Positions 1 to 8,743 of a stretch of 64,000 bases of DNA are shown in pieces. The position numbers and the translations under genes were made by a program. The stretch comes from Burkholderiales bacterium (GTDB lineage: Bacteria; Pseudomonadota; Gammaproteobacteria; Burkholderiales; Burkholderiaceae_C), in contig JAGWTU010000006.1 of the NCBI GenBank assembly GCA_028868825.1, positions 86,905 to 150,904 of the forward strand, given 5' to 3'. The notes beneath the pieces are model-generated. The model searched no databases and was not told the DNA's origin. It saw nothing but the letters and a program-made list of their open reading frames with translations. Every line of letters begins with the position of its first letter. The stretch's first letter is position 1.

Positions 1-417
1 CGCGGCGGCCTCGGCCTCGGCACCGGCGCGAGCGTAATAGCCGCGGTAGCCGACGCAGCCCATGATGGGGAAGCACCAGGTCTTCAGCGTCAGCGACAGC
101 TCGGGCGCTGCGACGACGTTCCAGACCGCCGATTCGCGCCCCAGATCGGCGTAGCGGCGGTAGCTGTCGTTGTCGGGCAGCTTCAGCTCGCTCACGGCGT
201 AGTCGCGCAGGCGCTGCGTCAGCCGCAGCCGCTCGCGCAGCGCGGGAGGCGTCGCCGGGTCGGCAATGACATCGGCGACCGGGCGCGAGCGACGCATCAG
301 CTCGAGGTGGCCGCCGATGGCCTGCGCGTAGTAGCCCAGCGAGCCGCAGCCGCCGAGCAGCGCCGCGGCCGCCAGCAGCGCCGCGGCCAGCGCGGACCGG
401 CGCAGCCTTCGCCGCAT
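1..417 (-). CDS. Putative aminopeptidase lipoprotein, 3'-truncated by window edge
   Basis: The first 139 residues are visible; the rest lies outside the window. The N-terminus is Arg-rich, followed by an Ala/Leu hydrophobic stretch and a lipobox ending LLGGC (Cys24), so it is predicted to be a lipoprotein. The mature part begins GYYAQAIGGH and later contains LPDNDSYRRYADLGR and a Cys pair around TWCFPIMGC. This pattern matches, from memory, the PF10023 'putative aminopeptidase' family of betaproteobacteria. The ATG shares one base with the stop of the upstream molybdopterin oxidoreductase (TGATG), so the two are probably translated together. The catalytic region is off the edge, so activity cannot be judged. 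Confidence 0.8.
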   Translation of the reverse strand, partial: MRRRLRRSALAAALLAAAALLGGCGSLGYYAQAIGGHLELMRRSRPVADVIADPATPPALRERLRLTQRLRDYAVSELKLPDNDSYRRYADLGRESAVWNVVAAPELSLTLKTWCFPIMGCVGYRGYYARAGAEAEAAA

Positions 418-2471
418 CAGAGCGGTTCGACCTCGACCAGGCAGTCGTAGAACGACGGCCCGCCGCCGATATCGGTGAGCCGCTGGTGCGTGAGTTCGTT
501 GACGTTGGTGCCGGCGATGCCGAGCTTGCGCCACCAGACACCGAGCCCGACGACCACACCCGGCCGCGCCCGTTCACTGACCTCGGCCTTGCAGCGGTAC
601 TCGCCGCGATCGTTGCGCACGCGCACCGTCGCTCCGCTGGCGATCGCGCGCGGCGCGGCGTCCGCGGGGTGGATCTCGAGTCGCGGCTCGCGCTCGATCG
701 CGCGCAGGCTCGCGACGTTCACGAACGACGAATTGAGGAAGTTGCGTGCCGGCGGCGAGATCATCGCCAGCGGGTAGCGCGCCGCGAGTTCGGGCGCCGA
801 GATCGCGCTCTCGTAATTCGGCACATGGTCGGGCAGTTCGAGCCCCGGGCCGCAGGCGCGCGCGCGGCCATCGGCGGTCGGGAAGCCGCCGGCGGCAAAC
901 GGTGCGTCGGGGATGCGCAGCTTCGACCAGCCGCGCTCGCGCAGCTCGGCCGGATCGACCTGCGCCGCATCGAAGGCACCCAGCGCCATCGCCTCGTCGC
1001 TGTCGGCGAAGCAGGCGTCGGTGTAGCCCATGCGCGCGGCGAGGCCGCGGAAGATCTCGGCGTTCGATCGCGCCTGCCCGAGCGGCGCGATCGCCGGCCG
1101 GTTCAGCAGCGCGCAGGTGTGGCCGTAGCTGCTGTGCGCGTCCCAATGTTCGAGCTGCGTCGTCGCCGGCAGCACGATGTCGGCGTGGTCGGCGGTGTCG
1201 GTGAGGAAATGCTCGAGCACGACGGTGTAGAGATCGTCGCGGGCGAAGCCGCGGGCGACACGCGCGCTGTCGGGTGCGACCGCGACCGGGTTGCTGTTGT
1301 AGACGACCAGCGCCTCGATCCGCGGACCGAAATCGGCGCTCGCCGCGCGCAGCAGGTCGTCGCCTATCGTCACCATGTTGATCGTGCGCGGCCGCCGGTC
1401 ACCGAGCAGATCGGGGCGCTGCAGCCAGGCATCGCGGCGCACATGCCGGAACCAGCCCGAACTCGACAGCAGCAGCCCGCCCGCGCGCTCGCGCCAGGCG
1501 CCCGTCAGGCAGGGCAGCAGCGCGACCAGACGGACCGCGTTGCCGCCGCCATGCACGCGCTGCATGCCGTAGTTCAGCCGGATCGCGGCCGGCTTCGTGC
1601 TCGCGTAAGCCTGCGCGAGTTCGCGGATCACGGCGGCTTCGATGCCGCAGACGGCGGCCGCGCGTTCGGGCGGCCATTGCAGCGCGCGCTCGCGCAGCTC
1701 GGGCCAGCCTTCGAGATGCTGCTCGACGTAATCGTGGTCGACGTGGTCGCCCGCGACGATCTCGTGCATCAGCGCCAGCGCCAGTGCACCGTCGGTGCCG
1801 GGCAGCAGGGCGATGTGCTGGTGGCACTTCTCGGCCGTCTCGGTGCGCCGCGGGTCGATGCAGACGAGCCGCGCGCCGCGGCGCTTGGCCTCCTGCGCCT
1901 GGGTCCAGAAATGCACGCTCGAGGTGATCGGGTTGCTGCCCCAGATGAGGATCAGGCGGCTTTCGGCGAACCATTCCACATGCATGCCGACCTTGGCACC
2001 GTAGGTCGCCGCGAGCGCCTGGCCGCCGGCGCTGGCGCAGATCGTGCGATCGAGCAGCGAGGCGCCGAGGCGGTGGAAGAAGCGCGCCGCCATGCCGTCG
2101 CCCTGCACGAGACCCATCGTGCCGGCGTAGCTGTAGGGCAGGATGGCCTGCGGGTCGCGCGCGGCGATGGCGGTGAGCCGCGCCGCAACCTCGGCCAGCG
2201 CCTCGTCCCAACCGATGGCCTCGAAGCGGCCGGCGCCCTTCGGTCCGACGCGGCGCAGCGGCGTCAGCACGCGGTCCGTGTGGTAGCTGCGCTCGGTGTA
2301 GCGGCTGACCTTGGTGCACAGCGCGCCATGCGTGGGCGGGTGGTCGGGGTCGCCGTGGACGGCGACGGCGCGACCGCCCTCGACGGTGACGCGCAGCGCG
2401 CAGGTGTCGGGGCAGTCGTGCGGGCAAGCGCCCTGGACGACCTGCCGGGGCAGCGGTTCGGGATCGGTCAT
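417..2471 (-). CDS. Molybdopterin (bis-MGD) oxidoreductase, formate dehydrogenase/DMSO reductase superfamily
   Basis: 684 residues. An N-terminal [4Fe-4S] motif is present as Cys16-x3-Cys20-x3-Cys24-x27-Cys52, followed by a typical molybdopterin domain (RLILIWGSNP near 175, a D-P-R-R segment near 205) and a C-terminal dinucleotide-binding domain from about 560 (SPPARNFLNSSF, then VRVRNDRGEY). Cys145 in TICAS is the likely region of the molybdenum ligand. No Tat signal is visible, so it is probably cytoplasmic. The electron partner and substrate cannot be told from sequence; no small subunit or electron-carrier gene is adjacent. It overlaps the downstream aminopeptidase gene by one base and is divergent from the M20 gene across 88 bp. 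Confidence 0.88.
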   Translation of the reverse strand: MTDPEPLPRQVVQGACPHDCPDTCALRVTVEGGRAVAVHGDPDHPPTHGALCTKVSRYTERSYHTDRVLTPLRRVGPKGAGRFEAIGWDEALAEVAARLTAIAARDPQAILPYSYAGTMGLVQGDGMAARFFHRLGASLLDRTICASAGGQALAATYGAKVGMHVEWFAESRLILIWGSNPITSSVHFWTQAQEAKRRGARLVCIDPRRTETAEKCHQHIALLPGTDGALALALMHEIVAGDHVDHDYVEQHLEGWPELRERALQWPPERAAAVCGIEAAVIRELAQAYASTKPAAIRLNYGMQRVHGGGNAVRLVALLPCLTGAWRERAGGLLLSSSGWFRHVRRDAWLQRPDLLGDRRPRTINMVTIGDDLLRAASADFGPRIEALVVYNSNPVAVAPDSARVARGFARDDLYTVVLEHFLTDTADHADIVLPATTQLEHWDAHSSYGHTCALLNRPAIAPLGQARSNAEIFRGLAARMGYTDACFADSDEAMALGAFDAAQVDPAELRERGWSKLRIPDAPFAAGGFPTADGRARACGPGLELPDHVPNYESAISAPELAARYPLAMISPPARNFLNSSFVNVASLRAIEREPRLEIHPADAAPRAIASGATVRVRNDRGEYRCKAEVSERARPGVVVGLGVWWRKLGIAGTNVNELTHQRLTDIGGGPSFYDCLVEVEPL

Positions 2472-2559
2472 GGCGGGAATGTGCCACAGCGCTGCGGGCC
2501 TGGCGCCGCGGGACTAAGATCGGCAGGACCTCGGATCGGCCCCGCGGCCGGAGCGCCCC

Positions 2560-3753
2560 ATGCAGATCATCGAATCGATACTTGCCGACGCCGCCGTCGC
2601 CACCGCCCTGCGACGCGACATCCACGCCCACCCCGAACTCTGCTTCGAGGAGGTCCGCACCTCGGACCTGATCGCCAAGATGCTCACCGAATGGGGCATA
2701 CCGGTGCACCGCGGCCTGGGCAAGACCGGCGTCGTCGGCATCGTGTCCAACGGCAGCAGCCAGCGCGCCGTGGGCCTGCGCGCCGACATCGACGCGCTGC
2801 CGATGACCGAGCACAACCGCTTCGCCCACGCCAGCCGCCACCCGGGGCGCATGCACGCCTGCGGCCACGACGGGCACACCGCGATGCTGCTCGCCGCGGC
2901 CAAGCATCTGTCGCGACACCGCGATTTCGACGGCACCGTCTACCTCGTCTTCCAGCCCGCCGAGGAGGGCGGCGGCGGCGCGCGCGAGATGATCGCCGAC
3001 GGCCTGTTCGACCGCTTCCCGATGGAGGCGATCTTCGGCGCCCACAACTGGCCCGGGATGGCCGTGGGCACCTTCGGCGTCAACCCGGGCGCGATGATGG
3101 CGTCGAGCAACGAGTTCACGGTGACGATCCGCGGCAAGGGCTCGCATGCGGCGATGCCGCACCTGGGCATCGACCCGGTGCCGGTGGCCGCACAGATGGT
3201 GCTGGCATTCCAGACCATCATCACGCGCAACCGCAAGCCCATCGACCCGGGCGTGATCTCGGTGACGATGATGCGCGCCGGCGAGGCCGTCAACGTCGTC
3301 CCCGATTCGTGCGAGCTGCGTGGCACCGTGCGCACGTTCTCGATCGAGACGCTGGACCTCATCGAATCGCATATGCGACGGGTCGCCGAACATACCTGCG
3401 CCGCTTTCGGCGCCGGCTGCGAATTCGAATTCAAGCGCAATTACCCGCCGACGGTGAATCACGCAGCCGAGACCGAATTCATCCGCGAGACGCTGGCCGG
3501 CGTCGTCGGCGCCCAGAACGTGCACGCCTTCGAGCCGACGATGGGCGCCGAGGACTTCAGCTTCTTCCTGCAGGCCAAGCCGGGCTGCTATTTCGTCATC
3601 GGCAACGGCGACGGCGCGCACCGCGACGGCGGCCATGGCCTGGGGCCCTGCATGCTGCACAACCCGAGCTACGACTTCAACGACGACCTGATCCCGCTGG
3701 GCGCGACGGCCTGGGTGCGCATCGCCGAGCGCTGGCTGGCCCAACCGCGCTGA
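2560..3753 (+). CDS. M20 family metal-dependent amidohydrolase (hippurate hydrolase-like)
   Basis: 397 residues. The M20D layout is clear: RADIDALPM around residues 75-82, the metal motif HACGHDGH with Cys101 and His103, the PAEEG motif with Glu135/Glu136, His162 in GAHNWPG, and a late His in MLHNP. These are the di-metal and catalytic positions of HipO/amaA-type enzymes, which cleave N-acyl amino acids. GGAG lies 7 bases before the ATG. A possible -10 (TAAGAT, 2515-2520) lies in the divergent gap. The DUF2817 gene starts 14 bp after the stop, so the two hydrolases are likely co-transcribed. The exact substrate is unknown. Confidence 0.9.
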   Translation: MQIIESILADAAVATALRRDIHAHPELCFEEVRTSDLIAKMLTEWGIPVHRGLGKTGVVGIVSNGSSQRAVGLRADIDALPMTEHNRFAHASRHPGRMHACGHDGHTAMLLAAAKHLSRHRDFDGTVYLVFQPAEEGGGGAREMIADGLFDRFPMEAIFGAHNWPGMAVGTFGVNPGAMMASSNEFTVTIRGKGSHAAMPHLGIDPVPVAAQMVLAFQTIITRNRKPIDPGVISVTMMRAGEAVNVVPDSCELRGTVRTFSIETLDLIESHMRRVAEHTCAAFGAGCEFEFKRNYPPTVNHAAETEFIRETLAGVVGAQNVHAFEPTMGAEDFSFFLQAKPGCYFVIGNGDGAHRDGGHGLGPCMLHNPSYDFNDDLIPLGATAWVRIAERWLAQPR

Positions 3754-3767
3754 ATCGCGCTGCAGCG

Positions 3768-4856
3768 ATGAGCAGCGACCCCTGCGCCGGCTTCGCGACG
3801 AGCTATGCGCAGGCGCGGCAGCGCTTCATCGCCGCGGCCGACGCGGCCGGGCTCGATGTCCACGGCCATGTCCACCCGATGCTCGGCATCGACGGCGAAA
3901 CGCTGGCGCTGGACATCGCGCGCAGCGGCCCCGCCGATGCCGCGGCGCTGCTGATCCTCAGCAGCGGCTGCCATGGCGTCGAGGGCTATTGCGGATCGGG
4001 CGTGCAGAACGCGCTGCTGGCCGACGCCGAATTCGGCGCCGCGGCCCGGCGCGCCGGCGTCGCGGTGCTCCACCTCCATGCGCTGAATCCCTATGGCTTT
4101 TCCTGGTCGCGCCGCGTCACGCAAGAGAACGTCGACCTCAATCGCAACTGGCCCGATTTCGGCGCACCGCTGCCGCGCAATCCCGCCTACGACGAGATCG
4201 AGCATTGGTTGCTGCCGGCGCATTGGCCGCCTTCGCCCGAGGTCGAGGCCGGGCTCCAGGCCTGGATCGCGCAACACGGCGTCGCCGCCTTCCAGGCCGC
4301 CCTCTCGCAGGGCCAGTACGCGCATCCCGAGGGCCTGTTCTACGGCGGCCACGATCCGACCTGGAGCCGCCAGACGCTGAGCCATGTGCTGCAGGAGCAG
4401 GCCGGCCGCTGCCGCCGGCTGGCGTGGATCGACTTGCACACCGGCCTCGGCCCCTGCGGCCATGGCGAACGCATCCTCGCCGGCCCCGACGACGCCGAGA
4501 CGCTGGCGCGCGCCCGCGCCTGGTGGGGTCCGCAGGTGACCTCGATCCACGACGGCTCGTCGACCTCGCCGCCGCTGGCCGGGATGATGTGGACCGCCGC
4601 GCCGGCGCTGTGCCCGCAGGCCGAGTACACCGGCATCGCGCTCGAATTCGGCACCCTGCCGCTGCAGGCCTGCTGGCAGGCGCTGCGCGAGGATCAATGG
4701 TTCGAGCTGCATCCCGACGCCGACCCGCGCCGGCGCGAGGCCGCGCGACGGCGCATGCGCGAGGCCTTCTACGTCGAGACCGACGACTGGGAGCGCCGCA
4801 TCGTCGCGCAGTCGCGCGAGGCCGCGCTGCAGGCGCTGGCCGGACTCGCGGCTTGA
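3768..4856 (+). CDS. DUF2817 / M14-like zinc carboxypeptidase
   Basis: 362 residues. Characteristic elements of the M14-like DUF2817 family are visible: the zinc motif in SSGCHGVEGYCG (His-x2-Glu), LNPYGF, the Asn-rich segment VDLNRNW, a late zinc His in WIDLHTGLG, and a Glu in GIALEFGT at the place of the M14 catalytic glutamate. There is no signal peptide, so it is probably cytoplasmic. ATG 3768 was chosen because it starts right after the M20 stop and the family alignment begins there; the reading frame is open far upstream, but that part is antisense to the molybdopterin gene. It probably acts with the upstream M20 enzyme on peptides or acyl-amino acids; this is inference. Confidence 0.85.
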   Translation: MSSDPCAGFATSYAQARQRFIAAADAAGLDVHGHVHPMLGIDGETLALDIARSGPADAAALLILSSGCHGVEGYCGSGVQNALLADAEFGAAARRAGVAVLHLHALNPYGFSWSRRVTQENVDLNRNWPDFGAPLPRNPAYDEIEHWLLPAHWPPSPEVEAGLQAWIAQHGVAAFQAALSQGQYAHPEGLFYGGHDPTWSRQTLSHVLQEQAGRCRRLAWIDLHTGLGPCGHGERILAGPDDAETLARARAWWGPQVTSIHDGSSTSPPLAGMMWTAAPALCPQAEYTGIALEFGTLPLQACWQALREDQWFELHPDADPRRREAARRRMREAFYVETDDWERRIVAQSREAALQALAGLAA

Positions 4857-4887
4857 ATCACTGAAGTCCTGGCGGACTGGGCCTGAG

Positions 4888-7071
4888 CTACGGCGCGCCG
4901 ATCACGAGGTAGGCGTTGACCGAGCCGCCGCTGCCGCGCCCGAGCCCGACATAGGCGGGGCCGACCGGCGTCTCGCCGCCGAGGTAGATCGCCACCGAGT
5001 TCAGCAGGCCGTAGCGCTGTTGCAGCGTGTACGGCTGCCCGACCTTGCCGAGTTCGAGCGCCAGCCCCAGGCGCAGATCGCCGCTGAGCCAGACCGGCGC
5101 GCGGCCGATGATGCGCTCGGCCCGCCACTGGGCGTAGGCGACATCGTTGCCGATGAGCTGGCCGGTGGCGAAACCGGTGAGATTGAGGAAGCCGCCGAGC
5201 TTGCCGGCGTCCGTGATCGGCAGCGCGCCGCGCGACGACCCGACCCAGCTCAGGCGGCTGCCGACGACATAGTCGCGCCAGGGCCAGGCCGCGCGCAGGT
5301 CCACCGCCGTGCGCGTGTAGCCCAGCGAGTCCGAGCTGAACCAGTTCACCTGCGCCGACCAGCCGCGGCTGGGGAAGTACAGGCGGTCGAACTGGTTCAT
5401 GTCCAGCGCCGCCAGCCAGCCGCCGCCCAGGCGCTGGCCGACGAGCAGCGAGTCGACGACCACGCCGGTCTCGAGCTGGTTGACGATGCGGCTCTCGCGC
5501 CAGCCGAACTTGATCTGGCCCAGCCGCTGCAGGTTGACGCCGAACGCGAGGTCGAGCGCGGTGCGCGAGCTGCGGTACGCGGCGATGCGCCGGCCGCGCT
5601 CGAAGTAGTCGGTGTCGTCGCGCGAATAGCCGGCCTGGGTCTCGAAGAACCAGCGCTGCGACGGCACGAGCGGCTGGTAGTAGTCGAGCGCCAGCCCGGC
5701 GCTGCTGCCGGCCTCGGCGGTGATCAGCAGGTCGCCGCCGAGACGGTTGATCCAGGTCTGGTCGTAGCCCAGGCGCAGGCGGTACGTCGAGCTGCCATTG
5801 AGGTCCGATTCGAGCTGCAGCGCCATGCGCCCGTAGTCCGGGCCCCAGCTCTTCTCGACCGGCATGAGGCGCAGCACGTTGCGGCCATGCTGGTCGAGCA
5901 CGGCGTAGTCGACGCTCTGGTAGTCGCCGTCGCCGTAGGCGCGCAGCAGGTCGCGGTCGAGCGTCGCGGTGTCCAGCGGCGCGCCGATCTCCTGCTGGAT
6001 GTAGCGGCGCACGGCCTCGGGATTGACGCGTGCCAGCGGCGCGATCTCGATGGCGTCGATGCGCGGCGACGTGCGATGCTGGCCGCGGCGCCGCTCGTCC
6101 CAGGCGGCATACTCGGGCGCCGGCACGGACAGCGCCGCCAGCCGTTGATCGACCGCGCGCGCCGCGGCCAGGCCGCGGTCGGCGGCCTCGGCGCTGCGGC
6201 CGAAGTCGGCAGCGCCTATCGTGCCCAGATCGGGCCGGATGTAGAGGTCGGACGGCGTCAGCGATGCCACCGAAGCGCGCACGTTCTGTTCGGTCAGCAG
6301 GTGGATGACCTGGGTCGTCACCGAGAGCAGGCCGACGACCTCGTCGGGCGGCAGCGGCGGCGTGTCGACGCCGACGGCGATCACGACCTGGGCGCCGCAG
6401 CGCTCGCGCACCTCGCGCACCGGCAGGTTGTCGACGAGGCCGCCGTCGACGAGCTTGCGGCCGCGGTAGTCCAGCGGTGCCATCAGCCCGGGCACCGAGA
6501 TGCTGGCGCGCATCGCCATCGACAGGCTGCCGTCGCGCAGCACGACGCGCTCGCCGTCGCCGATGTCGGTGGCGATGATCGACAGCGGCAGCGGCAGCTG
6601 CTCGATCACGCGCTCGCCGGCGTCGTCGCGCACGAGATGGTCGAAGAAGAGCTTGATCTTCTGCCCCGAGACCAGCCCCGCCGGCGTCTCGACACCGCCG
6701 TTGCGCACGCCCGTCTCGCTGCCGGGCAGGAACTGCTGCTGCAGCAGCTTGCTGCGGTAGTTGAGGTCGGCGTAGTCCGGGTTGTCCTGGAACATGTCGG
6801 CCCAGTCGGCACGGCCGAGGTCGGCGCGCATCTGCGCCGCGCTCGCCCCCGCCGCCCAGGCGCCGGCGACGACCGCGCCCATGCTCGTGCCGGCGATGCA
6901 GTCGACGGGCACGTGCAGCCGCTCGAGTTCCTCGATGACGCCGACATGGGCCGCGCCGCGCGCGCCGCCGCCGCCGAGCACGAGGCCGACGATGGGTCGC
7001 GCCGACGCGCTGACGGCCGCGGTGGCGGCGGACACCAGGAACAGGCAGGTCAGCAGACGGCGGCAGCGCAT
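4888..7071 (-). CDS. PlpD-like patatin phospholipase with POTRA and outer-membrane beta-barrel (type Vd autotransporter)
   Basis: 727 residues. An N-terminal signal peptide (about 1-25, ending ASA) precedes a patatin domain with oxyanion loop GGGGARG (33-39), nucleophile motif GTSMG (Ser63) and catalytic Asp209 in DGG. A POTRA-like stretch follows around 330-410. The remaining C-terminal part has alternating aromatic/hydrophobic strands typical of the BamA/TamA-type surface-antigen barrel. Length and order match Pseudomonas PlpD as I remember it (about 728 residues), the founder of type Vd secretion. It should be a lipase displayed at or released from the outer membrane. The start was set at the ATG beginning the signal peptide; the frame stays open upstream, antisense to nothing real but out of frame with the AAA gene. 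Confidence 0.88.
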   Translation of the reverse strand: MRCRRLLTCLFLVSAATAAVSASARPIVGLVLGGGGARGAAHVGVIEELERLHVPVDCIAGTSMGAVVAGAWAAGASAAQMRADLGRADWADMFQDNPDYADLNYRSKLLQQQFLPGSETGVRNGGVETPAGLVSGQKIKLFFDHLVRDDAGERVIEQLPLPLSIIATDIGDGERVVLRDGSLSMAMRASISVPGLMAPLDYRGRKLVDGGLVDNLPVREVRERCGAQVVIAVGVDTPPLPPDEVVGLLSVTTQVIHLLTEQNVRASVASLTPSDLYIRPDLGTIGAADFGRSAEAADRGLAAARAVDQRLAALSVPAPEYAAWDERRRGQHRTSPRIDAIEIAPLARVNPEAVRRYIQQEIGAPLDTATLDRDLLRAYGDGDYQSVDYAVLDQHGRNVLRLMPVEKSWGPDYGRMALQLESDLNGSSTYRLRLGYDQTWINRLGGDLLITAEAGSSAGLALDYYQPLVPSQRWFFETQAGYSRDDTDYFERGRRIAAYRSSRTALDLAFGVNLQRLGQIKFGWRESRIVNQLETGVVVDSLLVGQRLGGGWLAALDMNQFDRLYFPSRGWSAQVNWFSSDSLGYTRTAVDLRAAWPWRDYVVGSRLSWVGSSRGALPITDAGKLGGFLNLTGFATGQLIGNDVAYAQWRAERIIGRAPVWLSGDLRLGLALELGKVGQPYTLQQRYGLLNSVAIYLGGETPVGPAYVGLGRGSGGSVNAYLVIGAP

Positions 7072-7115
7072 GCCCCCGATTCTGGCCGCAGCGGCGGCGG
7101 TCGCTGCCGCGGGCG

Positions 7116-8129
7116 CTACTGCAGGAATCCGAGCGGCTGGCGCCGCGACCCGCTGGCCGGCAGGTCGGCGACCTCGATGCGGTCGCGGCCGGCCAGGCGG
7201 GCGTTGCCGAAGCCGGTCATCCAGGCGCGGCGCATCTCGCGCGGCGCCATCGCGGCGAGCTGCTCGAGCACCGACTCGGCGGGCTCCTCGTCGAAGCGGC
7301 GGCCCCAGTCGTGGTCGGCGCGCAGCCGGCGGTACAGGCGCCGCGCGATCGCGCGCGCCGCATCGGCGTCGGGGGCCTGGACCTCGAACACGTTCATGCG
7401 GTTGAGGATGGGCTCGGGGATGCCGCGCTCGTCGTTCGCGGTGGCGACCCAGATCACCTGGCTGGCGTCGATCGCGACCTCGGCGAACTCGTCGACGAAG
7501 GTGCCGGCCGTGTCGTGCTCGAGCAGGCTGTAGAGCGCGCCCAGCGGGTCGTAGGCATGCTCGGCGCGCGCCTTGTCGATCTCGTCGACGACCATCACCG
7601 GGTTCGCGTACTGGCCGTCGACGAGCGTCTCGAAGACCTTGCCCGGCCTGGCGCCCTTCCATTGGCTCGACGCGCCGCTGAGCACCCAGCCCGCCGTCAG
7701 GCTGCTCATGCTGATGAAGCCCAGCCCGGTGCCGAGCAGCTGCGCGACCTCGCGCGCGAAATGCGTCTTGCCGATGCCGGGCGGGCCGAGCAGCAGCATC
7801 GGCGTGAGCTCGAGCGCGTCGCGGCTGTCGTGGCACAGCGCCAGCTGGCGCCGCACGTCGTCGAGCACGTCGTTGAAATTGGGCATCTCGTCGTAGAGAT
7901 GTTCCATCGCCGGCAGCCCGCCGGGCTTGACCTGGAAGCGCTCCGGGCCCTTCTCGATCATGCGTTCGTAGGTCGCGCGCAGGTTCTCGTGCTCGTTGGC
8001 CGGCAGCTTGTCCAGGCGCTGCGCGACGTCGCCGACGCGGTAGAGGCTGCGCATGCGGGCGATCGGCAAGGTGCCGCTGGGCGCGCGCGGCGCGGCGTCC
8101 TGGGTGACGAGGGCGTAGTCGGGATTCAT
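7116..8129 (-). CDS. AAA family ATPase, Lon-like AAA domain without protease domain
   Basis: 337 residues. One AAA+ module: Walker A GPPGIGKT (115-122), Walker B VMVVDEIDKA (Asp182, Glu183), sensor-1-like WVATAND and an arginine-finger region near ILNRMNVFEV. The phrasing around Walker A/B and the C-terminal helical lid is closest to Lon ATPase domains, but the Ser-Lys protease domain and Lon N-domain are missing. ATG 8129 is preceded by a good GGGAG ribosome site and fits the family N-terminus. The gene is divergent from the small ORF at 8387. The function is unknown; a chaperone or remodelling role is inference only. Confidence 0.85.
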   Translation of the reverse strand: MNPDYALVTQDAAPRAPSGTLPIARMRSLYRVGDVAQRLDKLPANEHENLRATYERMIEKGPERFQVKPGGLPAMEHLYDEMPNFNDVLDDVRRQLALCHDSRDALELTPMLLLGPPGIGKTHFAREVAQLLGTGLGFISMSSLTAGWVLSGASSQWKGARPGKVFETLVDGQYANPVMVVDEIDKARAEHAYDPLGALYSLLEHDTAGTFVDEFAEVAIDASQVIWVATANDERGIPEPILNRMNVFEVQAPDADAARAIARRLYRRLRADHDWGRRFDEEPAESVLEQLAAMAPREMRRAWMTGFGNARLAGRDRIEVADLPASGSRRQPLGFLQ

Positions 8130-8386
8130 CGGATCACGCTCCCAAGCCTGTGGCGGCAACTCGATTGGACACAAGACTGCCACAGAGGTGCCGCAAAACA
8201 AAGGGGGTGTGGCACCGCAATTCGGGGATCTTTGCGCGGCCTTCACGAAGCCGCGTGCGGTTCATCGCGCCGCACGACGATTCATCCGCGCGACGCCGCC
8301 GCGCATCGCAGCGACGAGGCGGCGCGGCATCGCGCTGCCTACATTGCAGCCATCGACTTCTTCCCGCCACCCCAACAGGAACGATC
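8130..8386. other. Intergenic region with inverted repeat
   Basis: 257 bp divergent spacer between the AAA ATPase and a small membrane protein gene. It holds a 6-bp inverted repeat, GGTGCC (8187-8192) and GGCACC (8211-8216), separated by 18 bases. This could be an operator or RNA stem for the AAA gene leader. Plus-strand bases just before 8387 carry AGGAACG as a ribosome site. Nothing else convincing is seen. Confidence 0.35.
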
Positions 8387-8578
8387 ATGACGCTGCAACA
8401 AACCTCGACGACTTCCCACGAACTGCCGCGCAACGGCGCCATCCCGCAACTCGCCGCGCTCGCCCTCAGCGCCGTGATGACGCTGGCGATGCTGGCCAGC
8501 GTCGACACGTTGGCGACGAGCGCGCCGCCGCAGGCGCTGTGGGCGCAGCTGCACGTGCCCGCGCTGCCGCGCGCCTGA
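8387..8578 (+). CDS. Small hypothetical membrane protein (63 aa)
   Basis: 63 residues. One hydrophobic segment (about 22-44, LAALALSAVMTLAMLASVD) is flanked by a polar Thr/Ser-rich N-terminus and a short Ala/Pro-rich tail. AGGA sits 8 bases before the ATG, which supports translation. Short proteins of this type, with an MTLAML-like core, are common near the ends of operons in Burkholderiales, in my recollection, but none has a known role. It stands alone, 165 bp before the diguanylate cyclase. Single-pass inner-membrane insertion is the only prediction I can support. Confidence 0.55.
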   Translation: MTLQQTSTTSHELPRNGAIPQLAALALSAVMTLAMLASVDTLATSAPPQALWAQLHVPALPRA

Positions 8579-8743
8579 GCGACGAATGATGCCATCGCGC
8601 GGCGCCGGCCGCGCCCGCACCCGCCGCCGCTGAGCCGATCGTGTCGTTGTTCGCACCGCCCGGCCCGCGGCCTCGCACCAAGCCGTTGGGCTGGGCGAAA
8701 ATGGCGCGCCGAACAACCCGGATCGAACCGGGTGGAGCGCTGA

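Noticed and set aside
1399..3744. 781-codon minus-strand open frame
   Set aside because: Runs antisense to the M20 gene and then out of frame through the molybdopterin gene; no motif.
486..4856. 1456-codon plus-strand open frame
   Set aside because: Its first three quarters are antisense to the molybdopterin gene or out of frame with the M20 gene, with Arg/Ala-rich shadow composition. Only the last 362 codons (DUF2817) are real.
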